Shown one piece after another: positions 14,069-16,966 of a stretch of DNA of 16,966 nt (its first letter is position 1; every line of letters begins with the position of its first letter). The notes below the pieces were generated by a model. That model worked only from the letters and a program-made list of their open reading frames with translations, did not search any database and was not told where the DNA came from. The DNA is from Chelonobacter sp006228105 (GTDB lineage: Bacteria; Pseudomonadota; Gammaproteobacteria; Enterobacterales; Pasteurellaceae). A program made the translations under genes and the position numbers. The DNA lies in NCBI RefSeq assembly GCF_006228105.1, contig NZ_VDHH01000069.1; one strand, 5' to 3'.

Positions 14069-15250
14069 TTACAACTCAACCACCAACTTATTATATGCCG
14101 TTCTGACTTTTGCCAGTGCCGTTTCCACGCTTTCATCACGGGCTAAAATCACGCCCAAACGGCGATGACCGTTAACTTCGCCTTTGCCGAACAGGCGTAA
14201 ATTGGTGTTGGGTTGCGCCAGCACTTGTTCTAAATTGCCAAACCGCACTTGCTTGGATTGTCCTTCGACCACAATCGCTTTGGATGCCGACGGGCTGATC
14301 AGATTGATCGGTGGAATCGGTAAGCCGAGAATCGCACGAGCGTGTAGTGCAAATTCAGAGAGTTCTTGTGAAATTAAAGTGACCATGCCGGTATCGTGTG
14401 GGCGTGGTGAGACTTCATTGAAGATTACATCATCACCACACACAAACAACTCCACCCCAAAAATACCCCGGCCCCCCAAGCCCGCCGTGATTTTGCCGGC
14501 TATGTATTGTGCTTTTTCAAGTGCGGTCGCTGACATCGCCTGCGGCTGCCACGATTCGCGGTAATCGCCGTCAATTTGCGTGTGCCCAATCGGTGGCAGG
14601 AAAGTCGTGCCGTCGATATGCCGTACCGTCAGCAAGGTGATTTCATAATCGAATTTGACAAACCCCTCTACAATCACCCGACCGCCGCCGGCTCGTCCGC
14701 CTTGCTGTGCATATTGCCACGCGGCTTCAAGCTGCTGCTCAGATTTAATCACGCTTTGTCCGTGTCCGGAGGAGCTCATAATCGGCTTAATCACGCAAGG
14801 CAAGCCAATTTCTGCCACCGCACTTTGCAAGGCGGCAAAATTGTCCACAAAACGGTAATTCGAGGTCGGGATGCCGAGCTCTTCTGCCGCAAGGCGGCGA
14901 ATGCCTTCACGGTTCATCGTCAAACGGGTCGCTTGTGCGGTCGGAATCACATTAAAGCCTTGCTGTTCCAGCGCCAGCAGCATGTCTGTGGCAATCGCCT
15001 CCACTTCTGGTACGATATAATCCGGTTGTTCTTTTTCTACCAAGGCTTTCAGCGCAGCACCGTCCAACATCGAGATCGTGTAAGCACGGTGCGCGACCTG
15101 TTGTGCCGGTGCATTTTGATAACGATCGACCGCAATCACCTCCACCCCTAGGCGTTGCAATTCAATCACGACTTCCTTACCCAACTCGCCGGCGCCCAGC
15201 AGCATCACTTTGGTGGCTACAGGCGTTAACGCTGTTCCGATTGTAGTCAT
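14069..15250 (-). CDS. purT: Formate-dependent GAR transformylase (phosphoribosylglycinamide formyltransferase 2)
   Basis: PurT uses formate and ATP to formylate glycinamide ribonucleotide in purine synthesis, a folate-independent alternative to PurN. The 393-residue product (E. coli 392) is an ATP-grasp enzyme: N-terminal LLGAGELGKEV (17-27), VIKPIMSSSGHGQS (153-166) with the ATP-binding Lys155 and glycine loop, and FNEVSPRPHDTGMVTL with the metal-binding Glu/Asn. The start at 15250 is preceded on the minus strand by AAGGA with an 8-nt spacer. It lies 62 bp after luxS, beyond the luxS terminator. No PurR-like box was seen. Three uptake signals are inside (14242, 14519, 14817). Confidence 0.97.
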   Translation of the reverse strand: MTTIGTALTPVATKVMLLGAGELGKEVVIELQRLGVEVIAVDRYQNAPAQQVAHRAYTISMLDGAALKALVEKEQPDYIVPEVEAIATDMLLALEQQGFNVIPTAQATRLTMNREGIRRLAAEELGIPTSNYRFVDNFAALQSAVAEIGLPCVIKPIMSSSGHGQSVIKSEQQLEAAWQYAQQGGRAGGGRVIVEGFVKFDYEITLLTVRHIDGTTFLPPIGHTQIDGDYRESWQPQAMSATALEKAQYIAGKITAGLGGRGIFGVELFVCGDDVIFNEVSPRPHDTGMVTLISQELSEFALHARAILGLPIPPINLISPSASKAIVVEGQSKQVRFGNLEQVLAQPNTNLRLFGKGEVNGHRRLGVILARDESVETALAKVRTAYNKLVVEL

Positions 15251-15276
15251 AGTTTTTTCCTTGTTAGCTGATATAG

Positions 15277-15304
15277 AAAAAAACCGAGTGCTGCGACTCG
15301 GTTT
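15277..15304 (-). terminator. Rho-independent terminator of luxS
   Basis: Minus strand: AAACCGAGT, loop CGCAGC, ACTCGGTTT form a 9-bp stem that runs into seven U (complement of 15277-15283). It stands 8 nt after the luxS stop and 27 nt before purT. Confidence 0.88.
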
Positions 15305-15312
15305 ATAGACGA

Positions 15313-15819
15313 TTAATGTTGCAGTAAAGCGGGATCAAGCGCCAAATCGGCATTGTGATTAACGCCAATAGTGGCTGCCAACACACGGCGGGCGATCTCC
15401 TGCGCTTGCGGCAATGAGTGATCGGTATAAGTGCCACATTGATATTCATTGAGTTCAGGAATATCCTTTTGATCAGCCACCTTCAACACATCTTGCATCG
15501 ATTTTTGCCATGCTTCGGCAACTTGCTGCTCACTTGGTGTACCGATCAAACTCATGTAAAAACCGGTGCGGCAACCCATCGGCGAAATGTCAATAATTTC
15601 CACCTGTTCACTGTTCAAATGGTCACGCATGAATCCGGCAAACAGATGCTCCAACGTATGCACCCCGGTCATCGGCATGCTTTCAAGGTTTGGGCGGCAA
15701 AAACGCAAATCGAACACGGTGATATCATCGCCTTTTGGGGTGCGCATAGTTTTGGCGACACGTACCGCCGGTGCCTTCATTTTGGTGTGGTCTACGGTAA
15801 AACTATCGAGTAACGGCAT
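15313..15819 (-). CDS. luxS: S-ribosylhomocysteine lyase LuxS
   Basis: LuxS splits S-ribosylhomocysteine into homocysteine and the AI-2 precursor DPD, part of the activated methyl cycle. The 168-residue protein has the full active site: metal ligands His54 and His58 in HTLEH, with catalytic Glu57, Cys128 in QCGTYTDHS, and catalytic Cys83 in MGCRTGFY. N-terminal LLDSFTVDHTKMKAP is diagnostic. A strong Shine-Dalgarno AGGAG lies 5 nt before the ATG at 15819. Gene order luxS then gshA on the same strand is as in E. coli. A minus-strand TATAAT box (15883-15888) drives it. Confidence 0.98.
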   Translation of the reverse strand: MPLLDSFTVDHTKMKAPAVRVAKTMRTPKGDDITVFDLRFCRPNLESMPMTGVHTLEHLFAGFMRDHLNSEQVEIIDISPMGCRTGFYMSLIGTPSEQQVAEAWQKSMQDVLKVADQKDIPELNEYQCGTYTDHSLPQAQEIARRVLAATIGVNHNADLALDPALLQH

Positions 15820-15855
15820 AATTTCTCCTCAATGCTAAAAATCTAAAAAATAATT

Positions 15856-15883
15856 TGAACTTTCTATCGGCTGTTTGGTCTTA
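15856..15883 (+). promoter_or_regulatory. Sigma-E-like promoter for a plus-strand RNA
   Basis: TGAACTT (15856-15862), 16 bp, TCTTA (15879-15883) matches the extracytoplasmic sigma-E pattern GGAACTT-N16-TCTAA at 10 of 12 positions. It points away from luxS into a transcript that ends at a Rho-independent terminator. No comparably good sigma-70 promoter is visible for that strand. Assignment is by consensus comparison only. Confidence 0.55.
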
Positions 15884-15888
15884 TTATA
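15883..15888 (-). promoter_or_regulatory. -10 box of luxS
   Basis: The minus strand reads TATAAT here, 63 nt before the luxS ATG; no convincing -35 box is visible. The -35 region overlaps the inverted repeat CAACT-TGC-AGTTG (15893-15905), and the box overlaps the end of the divergent sigma-E-like promoter, so the two promoters would compete. Confidence 0.5.
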
Positions 15889-15889
15889 C

Positions 15890-15967
15890 AAGCAACTTGC
15901 AGTTGTTTTCTAATAATTAAGTTGGTTCCTTAGGTTATTTCGCGCTCTCTTGTAGAGCGCTTTTTTT
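15890..15967 (+). ncRNA. Predicted ~78-nt sRNA in the luxS-gshA gap, positional MicA counterpart
   Basis: The transcript would start near 15890 from the sigma-E-like promoter and end in the T tract at 15967. Predicted parts are a 5' stem-loop CAACT-TGC-AGTTG (15893-15905), an A/U-rich single-stranded middle (15906-15941) containing UUCCUU (15926-15931), complementary to an AAGGAA-type Shine-Dalgarno, and a GC-rich terminator hairpin with seven U, a normal Hfq-type 3' end. In E. coli the 72-nt sigma-E-dependent sRNA MicA, which represses ompA, sits in the same gap, divergent from luxS. Sequence identity to MicA is not apparent, so homology is inferred from position, orientation, length and promoter class. 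Confidence 0.6.
15942..15967 (+). terminator. Orphan plus-strand Rho-independent terminator
   Basis: GCGCTCT (15942-15948), loop CTTGT, AGAGCGC (15954-15960) and seven T (15961-15967). On the minus strand no U tract follows, so it is oriented for plus-strand transcripts, although both flanking genes are on minus. This is the main evidence for an RNA gene here. Confidence 0.9.
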
Positions 15968-16007
15968 ATGGCAAAATTCTAAACAAAGATCAACAGACCC
16001 TAGTACG

Positions 16008-16966
16008 CTACGCCTGATTTTGTAACGCTAAATATTGCTCAAAACTGACTTCATCGGCTTGTTCGATCGCCTGTTGTTGCCGCACTGAATCCTGAACCGC
16101 TTGTTGCAATTGCTGTTCGCTGAGCGTGCGATAAGGCTGTGATAAAAACGCCTGTTTGAATTTTTCGGCTTGCTGCTCAGCGAAAGCAGCGATGCCCAGC
16201 TGCTGACAATCGGCTAATACTTTTGCCGATAAGGTCAAATCCGGATCAGCAAACGCTTGGCGCAGCTCACGGCAAATTTGGACATAGCCCTGCTCCTGCC
16301 CGACACAATCGACCACCGCTGCCAATTGCAGCAGATCATCAAAAATCGCTTCGCCCATCGCTTGCAGTGAATATTCATGCTCATCACAGCCGACACCGAT
16401 CGTCTGCTGCGGTTTACGCCCTGCCAAAATGACTTTATTCCAGTTTTTGCGGCAACACTGCTGTTCGCTGTCGCCCAACGGTGGCGCCTCAGCCAATTCA
16501 CACCACAACATAAACAGATCCAGAAAATAGATTTGTTGTTCGCTGATGCCGACGGCAGAATACGGATTGACGTCCAGTGACCGCACTTCCACATATTGAA
16601 TCCCGCCACGCTCCAACGCGACAACCGCTCTTTCTCCCGGCAAGGTGACCCGCTTCGGACGGATTTGGGCATAAAACTCGGCTTCGCTTTGCAGCACATT
16701 GGCGTTCAGTTGGCGATATGTTTTAGCCTTCTGTTTGCCTGATTGCCAATCCGCTTGGTCGCTCGCCTGGTCAATAGCTTGGTCAATCGCTTGAAAGTGC
16801 GGTTCCGGGCGGCGAGTGGCAGCACGCAACGAGGCGGTATATTGGCTCAATTGATTATAATTAATCCCCAGATTGGATTGCGTATCGGTGGTGTAACCCA
16901 AATCACTCAAGCGTAACGAGGTGGCATATGGCAGGTATAAAAAGCCATGCGCAGACTGTTCAAACG
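16008..16966 (-). CDS. gshA: Glutamate-cysteine ligase, C-terminal ~318 residues (gene runs off the window)
   Basis: GshA makes gamma-glutamylcysteine from glutamate, cysteine and ATP, the first step of glutathione synthesis. The frame stays open to the window end; the N-terminal ~200 residues lie outside. Visible landmarks are PYATSLRLSDLGYT, PKRVTLPGERAVVALERGG, IQYVEVRSLDVNPYSAVGI and NKVILAGRKPQQTIGVGC, which fit the enterobacterial GshA class (E. coli 518 residues) closely. It stops at 16008 without the ATP-grasp domain of bifunctional GshF/GshAB, the form I associate with several Pasteurellaceae. Uptake signals at 16580 and 16795 show long residence. The TTG at 16910 is internal, not a start. 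It lies upstream of luxS on the same strand with the sRNA between. Confidence 0.92.
   Translation of the reverse strand, partial: FEQSAHGFLYLPYATSLRLSDLGYTTDTQSNLGINYNQLSQYTASLRAATRRPEPHFQAIDQAIDQASDQADWQSGKQKAKTYRQLNANVLQSEAEFYAQIRPKRVTLPGERAVVALERGGIQYVEVRSLDVNPYSAVGISEQQIYFLDLFMLWCELAEAPPLGDSEQQCCRKNWNKVILAGRKPQQTIGVGCDEHEYSLQAMGEAIFDDLLQLAAVVDCVGQEQGYVQICRELRQAFADPDLTLSAKVLADCQQLGIAAFAEQQAEKFKQAFLSQPYRTLSEQQLQQAVQDSVRQQQAIEQADEVSFEQYLALQNQA

Larger units (their letters stand above)
824..16803. repeat. Haemophilus-type DNA uptake signal sequences (21 copies of the 9-mer)
   Basis: AAGTGCGGT or its complement begins at 824, 1016, 1870, 2774, 3578, 4004, 5573, 5609, 9241, 9571, 9901, 11111, 11806, 13459, 13705, 14016, 14242, 14519, 14817, 16580 and 16795. 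These mark DNA preferred in natural transformation by the Haemophilus-type group of Pasteurellaceae, as opposed to the ACAAGCGGT group. The longest gap, about 3.6 kb (5618-9240), contains the abi insert. Counted by eye, so a copy or two may be missed. Confidence 0.95.

Noticed and set aside
15942..15967. Hairpin as the terminator of gshA
   Set aside because: On the gshA strand the T tract would precede, not follow, the stem; the orientation serves plus-strand transcripts only.
16008..16910. A complete 300-residue gene starting at 16910
   Set aside because: The codon there is TTG, the frame is open upstream to the window end, and conserved GshA sequence (PYATSLRLSDLGYT) spans it.
1..16966. 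CRISPR array, tRNA, rRNA, insertion sequence or phage attachment site
   Set aside because: No regularly spaced repeats, no cloverleaf in the intergenic gaps, no transposase frame, and no direct repeats seen flanking the abi insert.

Overview
The window looks like chromosome from a member of the Pasteurellaceae that uses the Haemophilus-type DNA uptake signal. The 9-mer AAGTGCGGT (or its complement) occurs 21 times by eye in about 17 kb, against roughly 0.1 expected by chance. Gene content (rdgC, proC, ubiA, glpG, glpE, fruBKA with a double-HPr FruB, purT, luxS, gshA) fits that family. I cannot name the species.

Layout. 1-1400 (minus): a DUF2892-type membrane protein, a 24-residue Cys/Lys-rich micro-protein, and rdgC. 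1400-3440 (plus): proC followed 1 nt later by an MFS transporter. 3450-6740: ubiA, glpG, glpE and a YqhA/UPF0114 membrane protein on minus, with one small Pasteurellaceae-type membrane protein on plus between glpG and glpE. 6800-7974 (plus): an AT-rich accessory insert without uptake signals, made of a strong -10 box, a short structured RNA with its own terminator, and an AbiD/AbiF-family HEPN protein. 7984-8472: a lipoprotein. 8473-12898: the fructose PTS operon fruB-fruK-fruA, with a CRP-like site, an upstream terminator, a perfect FruR/Cra-type operator and a strong downstream terminator. 13033-13984: a DUF808 (YedI) membrane protein. 14015-16966 (minus): purT, luxS and the 3' part of gshA.

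Two places deserve most attention. First, the luxS-gshA gap holds a plus-strand Rho-independent terminator with no plus-strand gene before it, preceded by a good sigma-E-like promoter (TGAACTT, 16 nt, TCTTA). A transcript of about 78 nt would lie divergent to luxS, in exactly the position and orientation of the sigma-E-dependent sRNA MicA in Escherichia coli (luxS, micA, gshA). The primary sequence is not MicA, so this is a positional MicA counterpart at most. Second, the AbiF-family gene is preceded by a second orphan plus-strand terminator, which gives a predicted RNA of about 58 nt directly upstream of the HEPN toxin-like protein; this suggests an RNA-controlled defence or toxin-antitoxin unit.

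The rest is housekeeping metabolism: proline synthesis, ubiquinone synthesis, fructose uptake and phosphorylation through to fructose 1,6-bisphosphate, formate-dependent purine synthesis, the activated methyl cycle/AI-2, and glutathione synthesis.
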